The position numbers and the translations under genes were made by a program. Under the pieces are notes generated by a model. It saw nothing but the letters and a program-made list of their open reading frames with translations. It ran no database searches and was not told the origin of the DNA. A stretch of DNA of 61,955 bases from an uncultured Eisenbergiella sp. (GTDB taxonomy: Bacteria; Bacillota; Clostridia; Lachnospirales; Lachnospiraceae), in NCBI GenBank assembly GCA_910585455.1, contig CAJUEL010000028.1, positions 1 through 61,955 of the forward strand, given 5' to 3'. Position 1 is the stretch's first letter. The number at the start of each line of letters is the position of its first letter. Below, piece by piece: positions 43,329 to 52,853 of this stretch.

Positions 43329-43660
43329 CAATGTCATTAAGTTAAGCGGCGGGAGAAGAGCGGAAGGCGGGGCAGCGGGCTGCTGCAGGAGGACGGGGGA
43401 AGACGCAGGCTGTTTCCTGCCGCTGTATCCAAAGCGGAGAAATTCCCAAAATGACAGGATATTCCTGGGACAGGGCGCAAAACTGTCCGAACGCAGTGAG
43501 TTTTTTGCGCCCTGTCCCGTTTTGGAATAGCCGGGCATTTTGTGGAATTTTCCGCTTTGGATAATGCGGCAGGAAACAGCCTGTGTCCTCCCCCGTCCTC
43601 CTGCAGCAGCCCGCTGCCCCGCCTTCCGCTCTTCTCCCGCCACTTAACTTAATGACATTG
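43329..43660. repeat. 332-bp near-perfect palindrome, copy A
   Basis: Ends are CAATGTCATTAAGTTAAG and its inverse (one mismatch). The arms stay complementary with few mismatches for about 150 bases and close on the core GGGACAGGGCGCAAAA ... TTTTGCGCCCTGTCCC with a roughly 20-base loop (ACTGTCCGAACGCAGTGAG). Flanking GTTACTGTTC and GAACAGTCACGAACTGTTAC extend the symmetry. It could form a giant hairpin in RNA or DNA. Open frames inside are artefacts of the palindrome. Confidence 0.92.
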
Positions 43661-43831
43661 AGGGCTGAACAGTCACGAACTGTTACAATTAATTTCCCCA
43701 TTTTGACAAAACAGATAGCTTTTCCGCCTTTTCTATGTTACAATCACCAAAAGCCGCAGTAACAGCCTGACGGCATCACTGCGGCACGAAACATTCCACG
43801 ATACAATTTAGAAACCGGAAAGGAACTCCCT

Positions 43832-44080
43832 ATGAAAAAGAAAAACCCCAAACAGATCGCCGCACTCATCTGCGTCGTGCTCCTGGTTGCCCTTTATGTG
43901 ATGACACTCATCTGCGCCGTCGCCTCTTTTCCCGGCTGGCAGCGCATGTTCGGCGGCTGCCTTGTTGCCACCATCGCCCTGCCCATTCTCTTATGGATCT
44001 ATATCTGGCTCTATGGCAAGGTAAAGGAACGCTACGACGAAGCCGAAGAAACTGCCCAGGAATCTTCTTCCAAAAAATAA
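43832..44080 (+). CDS. small two-helix membrane protein
   Basis: The 82-residue product has two membrane helices (IAALICVVLLVALYVMTLIC and LVATIALPILLWIYIWLYG) and an acidic tail (KVKERYDEAEETAQE). I recognise the pattern from uncharacterised Lachnospiraceae proteins but know no function. GAAAGGAAC precedes the start; a hairpin follows. Confidence 0.75.
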   Translation: MKKKNPKQIAALICVVLLVALYVMTLICAVASFPGWQRMFGGCLVATIALPILLWIYIWLYGKVKERYDEAEETAQESSSKK

Positions 44081-44091
44081 ACCCCATGCAA

Positions 44092-44116
44092 AGACCCCGC
44101 TGCAAGAGCGGGGTCT
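44092..44116. terminator. GC-rich hairpin after small membrane gene
   Basis: AGACCCCGCT (44092-44101) is exactly complementary to AGCGGGGTCT (44107-44116) with a 5-base loop. The T-tract is poor. Confidence 0.55.
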
Positions 44117-44198
44117 CAAACTTACATCCATGTCCGCTGAAGCGGCGACTCAATCGTATGAAAATCACAGCAGCTTTGACCTGTCTGAACCGTCACAT

Positions 44199-45032
44199 TT
44201 ATTCCGCCTTGGAGATATCCACACCGAAATATTTTTCCGCGAGCGCAGACAGCTCTCCGGATTCTGCCAGCTCTGCCAGCGCCTGGTTGATCGCCTCCAG
44301 CAGGGTCGCCGTTTCCTCAGACTTTCGTACGGGAATCGCTGCCTGCGTAGCGTCCGGAGCCAGCGTCGCAATTTTGATATTGGCATCCGGATGCGCTTTC
44401 ATATAATCGTAATAGGTCACCTCGGCGTTCAGCGTCGCATCGATACGGCCGGAAAGCAAAAGCTCAAAGGTCTGGTTTAAGTCATCCACACCGGTCACCA
44501 CAGCGCCATACTGCTCTGCCACCTCGGCGTAGGTGCTGGAAATGGTGTTGGCAGTCTGCTTTCCGCTCAAATCCTCCATGGAAGTGATTTCATCATTGTC
44601 GCCGTTGACAATCACCGCCATACGGTTATACGCATAGGGCGTGGAAAAATTATATTTTGCGGCACGCTCCTCCGTAATATCCACACCGTTTATCATGACA
44701 TCATACCGTCCGGCATCCAGCCCCGCCAGCAGACCATCCCATTCCCCTTCCACGAAGGTCGCCTCTACGCCCAGCTTTTTAGCGATCAGCTTCCCGATCT
44801 CCACATCATAGCCGACCAGCGTATCGCTCTCATCATGATAGGTCCAGGGCGCCCAGGTTCCTTCCATGGCGATCACGATTTCTCCCTTTTCCTGAATCTG
44901 CGCAAGCAGATCGGCGCTCTGGGAGCCTTCTGCCGATTCTGCCGCAGGCGCGCTGCTCTGACCGCATCCGGTCAGGACAGAGGCAAACAGCATGGTACAT
45001 ACAAGTAAAATTGCGGTAAACTTTATTTTCAT
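44199..45032 (-). CDS. amino-acid ABC transporter substrate-binding lipoprotein
   Basis: The 277-residue product has a lipoprotein signal (lipobox LTGC, Cys23) and a family-3 solute-binding domain (EIVIAMEGTWAPWTYHDESD, LVGYDVEIGKLIAKKLGVEA, DVMINGVDITEERAAKYNFS). It captures a polar amino acid outside the membrane for the permease and ATPase encoded just upstream in the same operon. The ligand is not determined; similarity to cystine-type binders is possible. The ATG at 45032 has AAGGAGT upstream. Confidence 0.93.
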   Translation of the reverse strand: MKIKFTAILLVCTMLFASVLTGCGQSSAPAAESAEGSQSADLLAQIQEKGEIVIAMEGTWAPWTYHDESDTLVGYDVEIGKLIAKKLGVEATFVEGEWDGLLAGLDAGRYDVMINGVDITEERAAKYNFSTPYAYNRMAVIVNGDNDEITSMEDLSGKQTANTISSTYAEVAEQYGAVVTGVDDLNQTFELLLSGRIDATLNAEVTYYDYMKAHPDANIKIATLAPDATQAAIPVRKSEETATLLEAINQALAELAESGELSALAEKYFGVDISKAE

Positions 45033-45048
45033 TTTTTCTACTCCTTTA

Positions 45049-45816
45049 TCAATATGATTTCTTTGCAGCATGAGACTGCTCTGCACTGCCAAAATTGGAT
45101 AAAAACGCTTTTGTTCTGTCTTCTTTGGGATTTTCAAAAAATCTATCCGCCCTGTCCTGCTCCACAATGACGCCATCCTCCATAAAAATAACCTGATTGG
45201 ACACATTGCGGGCAAAACCCATTTCGTGGGTCACCACCAGCATCGTCATGCCCTCGTTGGCCAGCTGGCGCATGACCGAAAGCACCTCGCCGGTGAGCTC
45301 CGGGTCCAGTGCGGAAGTGGGTTCATCAAAATAAATAATTTCCGGCTGTGTGGCGATTGCCCTGGCGATTGCCACACGCTGCTGCTGTCCGCCCGAAAGC
45401 TGATACGGATAATAGTGATACCGGTCCGAAAGTCCCACCTTGTCAAGTGACCGGCGGCCGATTTCCTCCGCCTGGCTTTTCGGCATTTTTCTGGCCATCA
45501 CCAGTCCCTCCGTCACATTCTGCAATGCCGTTTTATTGAGAAAAAGATTATAATTCTGGAACACAAAGGCGGTCTTCATCCGCAGACGGCGGATATTTTT
45601 TTTGGATATGCTCCCCATCTGGAAGCTTTCCCCGTCAAACACCATCGTCCCGGCATTTGCCGATTCCAGAAAATTCAGGCACCGAAGCAGCGTCGTTTTT
45701 CCGCTGCCGCTGGGACCTAAAATGGCTACCACATCTCCCTGGGAAACCTGCAGGTCGATTCCCTTAAGTACCTGCTGTGCTCCAAAGCTTTTTTGAATGC
45801 CGTACACCTCAAGCAT
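45049..45816 (-). CDS. amino-acid ABC transporter ATPase (GlnQ/TcyC type)
   Basis: The 255-residue product has Walker A GPSGSGKTT, Q-loop FQNYNLFLNKT, signature LSGGQQQRVA, Walker B IIYFDEPTSALDPE and switch His in VTHEMGFA. It energises uptake with the adjacent permease. The start lies 2 bases after the permease stop. The order permease-ATPase-binding protein is somewhat unusual for this family. Confidence 0.95.
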   Translation of the reverse strand: MLEVYGIQKSFGAQQVLKGIDLQVSQGDVVAILGPSGSGKTTLLRCLNFLESANAGTMVFDGESFQMGSISKKNIRRLRMKTAFVFQNYNLFLNKTALQNVTEGLVMARKMPKSQAEEIGRRSLDKVGLSDRYHYYPYQLSGGQQQRVAIARAIATQPEIIYFDEPTSALDPELTGEVLSVMRQLANEGMTMLVVTHEMGFARNVSNQVIFMEDGVIVEQDRADRFFENPKEDRTKAFLSNFGSAEQSHAAKKSY

Positions 45817-45818
45817 GC

Positions 45819-46496
45819 TCAGCCCTCCTTTTTGGTATGGGAACTTAAGCGCTTCTCACCAGCCCGCTGTAACCAGGTGAGCACGGTGGAAAACAAAAGA
45901 TAAATCAACCCTACCTCTATGTAAAGCGCCAAAGGTTCATAGGTTCTTGCCACGATTCTCTGCGTTACCATGAACATTTCCGTAACCGTGATGTTGGCAG
46001 CCAGAGAGGTATCCTTTACCATGGCGATCAATGAATTGGACAAGGGCGGAAAAGCCGTGCGCATGGCCTGGGGCAAAATAATGCGCCGGATGATCTGCAG
46101 ATACGTCATCCCCGTGCAATATCCGGCCTCCAGCTGCCCGATCGGCACAGCCTCCAGCGCCGCCCGGATGATTTCGGCACAATAAGCGCCCTCATTGAGG
46201 GAAAACACCAAAACCGCAGCCGGAAAAGGCCGAATGAGAATGCCCACCTTCGGCAGTCCGTAAAACACCACAAAAAGCTGCACCAGAAGCGGTGTCCCGC
46301 GAAATATCCAGATATAAAACCGTGCCAGCTGCTTTAACCCCTTCACATTCGCAAACTGCACCAGGGCCATACATACCGCTATGACCAAAGCGATTGCAAA
46401 GGCGATCACGGTAAGGGGAATCGTCACCGTCAGACCGGGCAATAAAATTTTCCAAAAGGAGTCTGCCAGCAGGCTCCACAGGCTCGCGTCAATCAT
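45819..46496 (-). CDS. amino-acid ABC transporter permease (HisM/GlnP type)
   Basis: The 225-residue protein has about five membrane helices and the EAA-loop region AAELVP-like segment (EIIRAALEAVPIGQLEAGYC, with the downstream IIRRIILPQAMRTAFPPLSN). It forms the channel for the amino-acid importer. It begins the importer operon, 55 bases after the HAD phosphatase gene. Confidence 0.94.
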   Translation of the reverse strand: MIDASLWSLLADSFWKILLPGLTVTIPLTVIAFAIALVIAVCMALVQFANVKGLKQLARFYIWIFRGTPLLVQLFVVFYGLPKVGILIRPFPAAVLVFSLNEGAYCAEIIRAALEAVPIGQLEAGYCTGMTYLQIIRRIILPQAMRTAFPPLSNSLIAMVKDTSLAANITVTEMFMVTQRIVARTYEPLALYIEVGLIYLLFSTVLTWLQRAGEKRLSSHTKKEG

Positions 46497-46551
46497 TCCT
46501 CCACATCCTTCCCTTCATGCGATTCTGCTGCGTATATTGACTCAAAAAGCT

Positions 46552-47154
46552 TCACTCCACACCCAGCTGTCTTAATGCCTCCTCCGCCTGCTGCCTGTTT
46601 TCAAAAACAATGCCCTGCATCCCTGCCTTTTGGGCCCCTTCCACATTGACAGGCGTATCATCCAGAAAAACGCACTCCTCCGCCTTCAAATGGTAGCGCT
46701 CCATAAGCAGACTGTAAATCTCAGGCATGGGCTTTATCAGCTTATCCTTATAAGAAAGAATTCCTCCGTCCGTGTAGGGCAAAAAATCCATCGCATCCCA
46801 GCATTCCCGCAGCGCCTTTTTTGAAAAATTCGACAGCACCAGCACCTGATACCCTTTCTGCTTCAAACGCTTCACCCAGGGAATCGCATAATCATACCGG
46901 GTAATCAGTCCCTTAAAATCCGTCAACACATGCCGAAGCTCTTTCTCGATTTCCGGATCGTTTTCCACAAACAGCTCCACCATGCGCGCATCGCTCACAC
47001 AGCCTCTGTCATATTCCTTCCAATCCTCACTGCCCACCGTGGCGCGCCCGAGCCTTTTGGTCGTCTCCTCATCATATCCAAAGCTTTTGTAAAAGTTCTG
47101 CCAGTCAAAGCCGGCAAGCACATTCCCGATATCAAAAATTATGGTTCTGATCAT
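46552..47154 (-). CDS. HAD-superfamily phosphatase
   Basis: The 200-residue product has HAD motif I FDIGNVLAGFD (nucleophile Asp, with Asn instead of the second Asp), II VLSNFS, III Lys in LIKPMPEIY and IV VFLDDTPVN. Similar YihX-like proteins act on sugar phosphates. It lies 1 base after the LysR gene and upstream of the importer, so it is likely co-transcribed with both. Confidence 0.85.
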   Translation of the reverse strand: MIRTIIFDIGNVLAGFDWQNFYKSFGYDEETTKRLGRATVGSEDWKEYDRGCVSDARMVELFVENDPEIEKELRHVLTDFKGLITRYDYAIPWVKRLKQKGYQVLVLSNFSKKALRECWDAMDFLPYTDGGILSYKDKLIKPMPEIYSLLMERYHLKAEECVFLDDTPVNVEGAQKAGMQGIVFENRQQAEEALRQLGVE

Positions 47155-47155
47155 C

Positions 47156-48055
47156 TCACTTTTCCTCCAATCCGGACTGGATCATCAAAAGCAGCTTATC
47201 CGCCGCCAGGCTGGCGCGGTTTTTCTCCTCCGTCACCACATAAAAATCCCGTTTTTCCATCCGCTTTTCAAAGGTCAGCTCAACGAGTTCGCCTCTGTCC
47301 AGGGCATCCTGCGCAAACTCCCGCACCACGCTCCCAATCCCCAGATTACGCATGGCAAACTGGACGATCATGTCACTGGTCGCCAGTTCAAATTCCGGAA
47401 TCACATGCACGCCGTTTTCTTCCAGAAACTGCTGCACATACCTGCGGGTGCTGGTCATCCGGTCGAGCATAATCAGCGGCAGCTCCTCCAAAAGCTGCAG
47501 CGGCAGAAGCTCTCCACGATACTTACCGTATTTCGTTCCCGCCACAAAGATATCTTCAATTTTCTTTACAGGCTCCATACGGAATCCCTGCTCCTTTGCA
47601 ACCGGTCCGGAAACCACGCAGAAATCAATTTTCCCTTCCCGCAAAAGCTGCATGGTGGAAGGCGTCGGCCCGTTCGTCACCGCCACCTTGATGCCCGGCC
47701 AGGCCTCATGAAAGCGCTCCAGCCATGGAAGCAGAAAAAAACGCAGCGTCATATCCGACGCTCCGATCGCGATTTCTCCCCTCTCCAGGCTGCGCATCTG
47801 CATCAGCCGCTTTTCCCCCGCTTCAAACTGCACACAGCCTTTTTCCACATAGGCATATAAAAGCCTTCCCTCCGCTGTGGGCACGATTCCACGGGGCGTG
47901 CGGCGCAGAAGCCGCACCCCCAGCACGCTCTCCAGCTGCTTTAAGCTCTGGCTTATGGCAGGCTGGGAAAGTGACAGCTCCTGCGCGGCGCCGGTCATGG
48001 AACCACATTTTACCACATAATAGTATACCTTATAATACTCCAGATTTGCAATCAT
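47156..48055 (-). CDS. LysR-family transcriptional regulator
   Basis: The 299-residue product has an N-terminal LysR winged helix (GSMTGAAQELSLSQPAISQS, LKQLESVLGVRLLRRTPRGI) and a periplasmic-binding-like effector domain. It probably regulates the downstream importer or itself. Its ATG overlaps the purA stop in an ATGA junction, so it is translationally coupled to purA, which is unusual for a LysR gene. Confidence 0.94.
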   Translation of the reverse strand: MIANLEYYKVYYYVVKCGSMTGAAQELSLSQPAISQSLKQLESVLGVRLLRRTPRGIVPTAEGRLLYAYVEKGCVQFEAGEKRLMQMRSLERGEIAIGASDMTLRFFLLPWLERFHEAWPGIKVAVTNGPTPSTMQLLREGKIDFCVVSGPVAKEQGFRMEPVKKIEDIFVAGTKYGKYRGELLPLQLLEELPLIMLDRMTSTRRYVQQFLEENGVHVIPEFELATSDMIVQFAMRNLGIGSVVREFAQDALDRGELVELTFEKRMEKRDFYVVTEEKNRASLAADKLLLMIQSGLEEK

Positions 48056-49353
48056 TTATTTTTTAAAGACAGCTTACTCTCCCTGTAGATGATATCCTCC
48101 CTGCCCGGACCGTTGGAGACCATGGTGATCGGATATCCCAGCTTTTCCTCGATAAATTCAATATACTTCCTGCAGTTTTCCGGCAGCTCCTCATATTTGC
48201 GGATGCCACGGATCTCACATTTCCAGCCGGGCAGCGTTTCCAGCACAGGCTTTGCTTTTTCCAGTTTCGCCGTCACCGGGAACTGCTGTGTCACTTTTCC
48301 GTCAATCTCATAACCGGTGCACACCGGAATCTCATCCAGATATCCCAGCACGTCGAGCACGGTCAAAACCACATCCGTCGCCCCCTGCAGGCGGCAGCCG
48401 TAGCGGGATGCCACACAATCATACCAGCCCATCCGCCTGGGACGTCCGGTGGTCGCGCCGTACTCTCCGCCGTCACCGCCCCTTCTGCGCAGCTCATCCG
48501 CCTCTTCCCCGAAAATCTCGGAAACAAAAGCGCCCGCGCCCACCGCAGAGGAATAGGCCTTTGTCACGGCGTAGATTTTTCGGATCTCATAGGGCGCAAG
48601 CCCTGCGCCGATCGCGCCGTACGCCGCCAGCGTGGAGGAAGAGGTCACCATCGGATAAATCCCGTGGTCCGGATCCTTTAAGGTGCCAAGCTGCCCCTCC
48701 AGCAGGATATTTTTCCCGTCCCGGATTGCCTGGTCCAGAAAGTCGGATACATCCCCCACGTAGGGCGCTACCATATCCCGGTATTCATGCAGGGTGGCAA
48801 GCACGTCCTTTGCCTGTAAGGGCTCCCTGTGATAGAAGTGCTCCAGAAGCACGTTTTTCATCTCGCAGACGCGCGCTGCCTTTTCTGTCAGCAGGGCATC
48901 GTCAAACAGCTCGCTGACCTGAAACCCGATTTTGGCAAATTTATCGGAATAAAAGGGCGCGATGCCGGATTTGGTGGAGCCAAAGGACTTTCCCCCAAGC
49001 CGTTCCTCCTCACAGGCATCCAGCAGAATGTGATAGGGCATCACGATCTGCGCCCTGTCGGAAATCATGATTTTGGGCATCGGCACGTTTTTATCGATCA
49101 GCTCTTTTATCTCTTTGAAAAGAAGAGGAATATTGAGCGCCACGCCATTGCCGATGACGTTCGTCACATGCCCGTAAAATACGCCGGAGGGCAGCGTGTG
49201 CAGCGCAAATTTACCGTAATTGTTCACAATCGTGTGACCGGCATTCGCGCCGCCCTGAAAACGGATGACGATATCCGCTTCCTTTGCCAGCATATCCGTG
49301 ATTTTCCCTTTGCCTTCGTCTCCCCAGTTTGCTCCAACTACTGCTTTTACCAT
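48052..49353 (-). CDS. purA: adenylosuccinate synthetase
   Basis: The 433-residue enzyme makes adenylosuccinate from IMP, aspartate and GTP. The GTP loop GANWGDEGKGKITD is at 8-21, with the catalytic Asp in GDEGKGK and a His in NAGHTIV. DVVLTVLDVLGYL and later segments fit the family. No upstream attenuator was noticed. purB is next on the same strand after an intergenic gap of about 210 bases, completing AMP synthesis from IMP. Confidence 0.96.
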   Translation of the reverse strand: MVKAVVGANWGDEGKGKITDMLAKEADIVIRFQGGANAGHTIVNNYGKFALHTLPSGVFYGHVTNVIGNGVALNIPLLFKEIKELIDKNVPMPKIMISDRAQIVMPYHILLDACEEERLGGKSFGSTKSGIAPFYSDKFAKIGFQVSELFDDALLTEKAARVCEMKNVLLEHFYHREPLQAKDVLATLHEYRDMVAPYVGDVSDFLDQAIRDGKNILLEGQLGTLKDPDHGIYPMVTSSSTLAAYGAIGAGLAPYEIRKIYAVTKAYSSAVGAGAFVSEIFGEEADELRRRGGDGGEYGATTGRPRRMGWYDCVASRYGCRLQGATDVVLTVLDVLGYLDEIPVCTGYEIDGKVTQQFPVTAKLEKAKPVLETLPGWKCEIRGIRKYEELPENCRKYIEFIEEKLGYPITMVSNGPGREDIIYRESKLSLKNK

Positions 49354-49565
49354 AATGTTTTCCCCTTATCATAAAAATCATTGATTTTGCCCGCCATATC
49401 CGGACACCATAATCAGTATAACAGATTTTTATCATAAGTAAAATCAATATATATTATGCCAGATATAATCCTTTCTTATGTCATTACCGTTCCCTCTGTA
49501 GCCAGTAACACGCTTCGCGGCTGGCTGGCGCATGAACAATAACCTTATATTCCTTTTATAAAGGG

Positions 49566-50999
49566 TCAGACCGTGATCTCCGCCTTTACGCCCAGAATAT
49601 CCTTATTCTCTTCCAGCAGCGGCGTCACCACATCGGAAAGGAAACGCTCCACCTGATGCACACAGCAGCCAATATAACGGGAGGGCTCCAGGGAATTTTC
49701 CAGCGCGTCTGCATCCAGACCAAACATTTCATCCTGCGCGATCAGGCTCATGAGCTGGTTATCTGCGCCTTCCTCCTTCACCCTGCGCCCCGCCTCCATG
49801 GACAGGGTGCGGATCCGCTCATGCAGCTCCTGCCGGTCGCCGCCCGCCTTGACCGCATCCATCATGATGTTCTCGGTAGCCATAAAAGGCAGCTCGCTGC
49901 GCATATGCTTTTCGATCACCTTCGGATAAACCACCAGGCCATCCACCACGTTCAGGCACAGATCCAGAATGCCGTCCACCGCCAGAAAGCCCTCGGGAAT
50001 CGAAAGCCGCTTGTTGGCGGAATCGTCCAGCGTCCGCTCAAACCACTGGGTCGCGGAGGTGATCGCCGGATTTAAAGCATCCACCATCACATAGCGGGCC
50101 AGGGAGGCGATGCGCTCCGAACGCATCGGATTTCTCTTATATGCCATTGCGGAGGAGCCGATCTGATTTTTCTCGAAGGGCTCTTCCACCTCCTTTAAAT
50201 GCTGCAGCAGACGGATATCGTTGGACATCTTGTGGGCGCTCGCCGCGATGCCGGAAAGAATGTTCAATACCCGCGTATCCACCTTGCGGGAATAGGTCTG
50301 CCCGGACACCGGATAGCATCCTGAAAATCCCATCTTCTCAGCGATCATGGGGTCGATGCGGTCCACCTTATCCTGATCCCCCTCAAACAGCTCCAGAAAA
50401 GAAGCCTGGGTGCCTGTGGTTCCCTTCGAGCCCAGGAGCTTTAAGGAATCCAGAACATAGTCCAGATCGTTTAAATCCATCAAAAATTCCTGCAGCCACA
50501 GCGTCGCCCGCTTCCCCACCGTGGTGGGCTGCGCCGGCTGGAAGTGGGTGAAGGCCAGCGTAGGCTGCGCCTTTTGCCTTTGCGCAAAATCGGAAAGCCT
50601 GGCGATCACGTTGACCAGCTTTTTTCTCACCAGCCCAAGCGCCTCGGCCATCACAATGATATCCGTATTGTCTCCCACATAGCAGGAGGTCGCCCCCAGA
50701 TGGATGATTCCCTTCGCCTTCGGGCACTGCACGCCATAGGCGTACACATGGCTCATCACATCGTGACGGACCTCCTTTTCCCGCGCCCGCGCCACGTCGT
50801 AGTTAATATCCTCCGCATGGCTTTTCAGCTCGTCGATCTGCTCCTGCGTGATGGCAAGCCCCAGCTCCATCTCCGTCTCCGCCAGCGCAATCCACAGCCG
50901 CCTCCAGGTTCTGAATTTCATATCCTGTGAAAAAATATACTGCATTTCCCTGCTCGCATACCGCTCTGACAGGGGACTTGTATATCTGTCCGTACTCAT
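49566..50999 (-). CDS. purB: adenylosuccinate lyase
   Basis: The 477-residue fumarase-superfamily enzyme acts twice in purine synthesis. The signature GSSAMAYKRNPMRSERI is near the middle; TSCYVGDNTD and TLAFTHFQPAQPTTVGKRA match the other two conserved active-site regions. The ATG at 50999 is chosen because the protein pattern begins MSTDRYTSPLSERYAS there, with a GGATGGAG RBS; the frame upstream has no similarity. Confidence 0.96.
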   Translation of the reverse strand: MSTDRYTSPLSERYASREMQYIFSQDMKFRTWRRLWIALAETEMELGLAITQEQIDELKSHAEDINYDVARAREKEVRHDVMSHVYAYGVQCPKAKGIIHLGATSCYVGDNTDIIVMAEALGLVRKKLVNVIARLSDFAQRQKAQPTLAFTHFQPAQPTTVGKRATLWLQEFLMDLNDLDYVLDSLKLLGSKGTTGTQASFLELFEGDQDKVDRIDPMIAEKMGFSGCYPVSGQTYSRKVDTRVLNILSGIAASAHKMSNDIRLLQHLKEVEEPFEKNQIGSSAMAYKRNPMRSERIASLARYVMVDALNPAITSATQWFERTLDDSANKRLSIPEGFLAVDGILDLCLNVVDGLVVYPKVIEKHMRSELPFMATENIMMDAVKAGGDRQELHERIRTLSMEAGRRVKEEGADNQLMSLIAQDEMFGLDADALENSLEPSRYIGCCVHQVERFLSDVVTPLLEENKDILGVKAEITV

Positions 51000-51157
51000 C
51001 CTGCTCCATCCTTTCTGACCGGGGAATGGAAAAACACTGATCAATCCTTTTCATCTCCCGGAAAATCTTCCATTCCCAAAAATTCCTGCTGCCACACGCA
51101 AAGTATAGCGTAAAAAGCCCTCCCGCGCAATACATTTTTACATATTCGTAACTGTTT

Positions 51158-51189
51158 GGTAACAGTTCAGCCAAGGCTGAACTGTTACC
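51158..51189. repeat. 15-bp perfect inverted repeat (GTAACAGTTC family)
   Basis: GGTAACAGTTCAGCC (51158-51172) and its exact inverse (51175-51189) flank two A residues. It lies directly beside palindrome B, as similar sequence flanks palindrome A. Confidence 0.85.
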
Positions 51190-51193
51190 TGTT

Positions 51194-51550
51194 TGGATCA
51201 TCACTTTTCACGGGGCAGGGAGAAAGGCCGGAGAGACCGCCGGGGCAACGGGAGGCCGGAAGATGGGCGGGCGGAGGACACAGGCTGTTTCCGGTCGCTC
51301 TATCCGAAGCGGAGAAATTCCCAAAATGGCGGGATATTCCTGGGACAGGGCGCAAAACTGTCTGAACGCAGTGAGTTTTTTGCGCCCTGTCCCGTTTAGG
51401 AATAGCCGGTCATTTTGCGGAATTTCCCGCTCCGGATAATGCGACCGGAAACAGCCTGTGTCCTCCGCCCGCCCATCTTCCGGCCTCCCGTTGCCCCGGC
51501 GGTCTCTCCGGCCTTTCTCCCTCCCACGTAAAAAGTGATGGTCTGGATAG
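51194..51550. repeat. 357-bp near-perfect palindrome, copy B
   Basis: The arms begin TGGATCATCACTTTTCACGG at 51194 and its inverted partner ending at about 51548. They close on the same core as copy A (GGGACAGGGCGCAAAACTGT ... TTTTTTGCGCCCTGTCCC). The GC-rich outer arms (for example GGAGAGACCGCCGGGGCAAC) differ from copy A but are self-complementary. It occupies the gap between purB and mnmA; the right arm abuts the mnmA stop. Confidence 0.92.
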
Positions 51551-52600
51551 TCACAGAATAACGCCGCCGCCAAAAATATGTCCATCCTCGTAAAAAACGG
51601 CGGACTGCCCCGGCGTGACCGCACGGACCGGCTCGTCAAAAACACATTCCAGCAAATCCTCCCCTGCCATTCGCACGGTGCAGGGCGCTCCCCTGTGGGC
51701 ATACCGGATCTTTCCTGTCATCCGGCGTTCTCCTTCCAGCCTGTCAGCCCCCATCAGATTGATCCGGTCGCAGAAAAACCGGGTCGTAAACAGCTCCTCC
51801 CCTTCTCCGATGACCACCTCATTTTTTTCCGGCCGGATCTGCGTGACAAAAACGGGATGCCCCATAGAAAGGTGCAGCCCCTTGCGCTGCCCGACCGTAT
51901 AATGAATGATTCCCTCATGCCTGCCCAGAATGTTTCCTTCCCGCGTCACAAAATTTCCAGGCTGCAGGGCGCCGCATGCTTCCTTCCCCCCCAGCCTTTG
52001 CCGGATAAATGCAGCATAATCATGATCCGGAATGAAGCATATCTCCTGGCTGTCCCGCTTATGCGCGACCGGCAGCCCTGCCTCCATGGCCATCCTGCGC
52101 ACCTCATCCTTGGGAAATTCTCCCACCGGCATCAGCGTATGGGAAAGCTGCTCCTGCGTCAGACGATAAAGGGCATAGGTCTGATCCTTTGACGCTGATA
52201 CCGCATTCGCCACGGATATCCTACCGTTTTCCAGCCTGACAAGCCGGGCATAGTGTCCGGTGGCGACTCTGTCAGCGCCCTGGGTCCCTGCATACTCCAA
52301 AAGCGCCTGCCATTTGATGGCGCGATTGCACATCACACAGGGATTGGGCGTTCTGCCCTGCAAATACTCTCCGGTGAAATAGTCCACCACTTCCTTTTGA
52401 AAGGCTTCCCGAAAATCCACCGCCTGCCAGGAGATGCCCAACGTCTGCGCCACGCTGCGCGCGTCCGCTTCCACCTCCTCCATGCCGTCAAAATGGCGCA
52501 TCGTCACGCCAAGCACCTCATATCCTTCCTGCTTTAACAGCAATGCCGCCACGGAGGAATCCACACCTCCGGACATGCCGACCACAACCTTTTCTTTCAT
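51551..52600 (-). CDS. mnmA: tRNA 2-thiouridylase
   Basis: The 349-residue enzyme thiolates the wobble uridine of tRNAs for Lys, Glu and Gln. It has the PP-loop VVVGMSGGVDSSVAAL (5-20), catalytic Cys88 in TPNPCVMCN and Cys188 in SQEICFIP, plus the C-terminal beta-barrel. The ATG at 52600 has GGGGGATC upstream. The stop falls at the outer end of palindrome B, so the last codons may have been replaced by the repeat. Confidence 0.95.
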   Translation of the reverse strand: MKEKVVVGMSGGVDSSVAALLLKQEGYEVLGVTMRHFDGMEEVEADARSVAQTLGISWQAVDFREAFQKEVVDYFTGEYLQGRTPNPCVMCNRAIKWQALLEYAGTQGADRVATGHYARLVRLENGRISVANAVSASKDQTYALYRLTQEQLSHTLMPVGEFPKDEVRRMAMEAGLPVAHKRDSQEICFIPDHDYAAFIRQRLGGKEACGALQPGNFVTREGNILGRHEGIIHYTVGQRKGLHLSMGHPVFVTQIRPEKNEVVIGEGEELFTTRFFCDRINLMGADRLEGERRMTGKIRYAHRGAPCTVRMAGEDLLECVFDEPVRAVTPGQSAVFYEDGHIFGGGVIL

Positions 52601-52853
52601 GTCGATCCCCCTTGTGCGCTTCAATATCAATCAATTGTTTGGGAATTTGTTTCCAGACTTGCTCCTATCCGCCTGCAGAATGCTCCCGCAAAAAACGCAT
52701 TTGTATCCTTCCCGGAATTCTTTCCTCCCCACAATAACAGAATGCTTTTGTTCTGTCAACTATGCCGGCGCGCATATAGATAAGTAAGATCGGGCCGCGC
52801 TGCTGGTCATGACACAAACAATGACCGGGCCGCAGCCTTTGCCGGAGTTATTT

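Noticed and set aside
43273..43701. Several open frames of 85-119 codons on both strands across palindrome A
   Set aside because: They mirror each other because of the palindrome, and similar frames appear in copies B and C. No protein family is recognised and RBS support is lacking.
51156..51702. Open frames of 68-164 codons over palindrome B
   Set aside because: Same artefact; the shared peptide words (such as LSERSEFFAPCPV) come from the repeat core.
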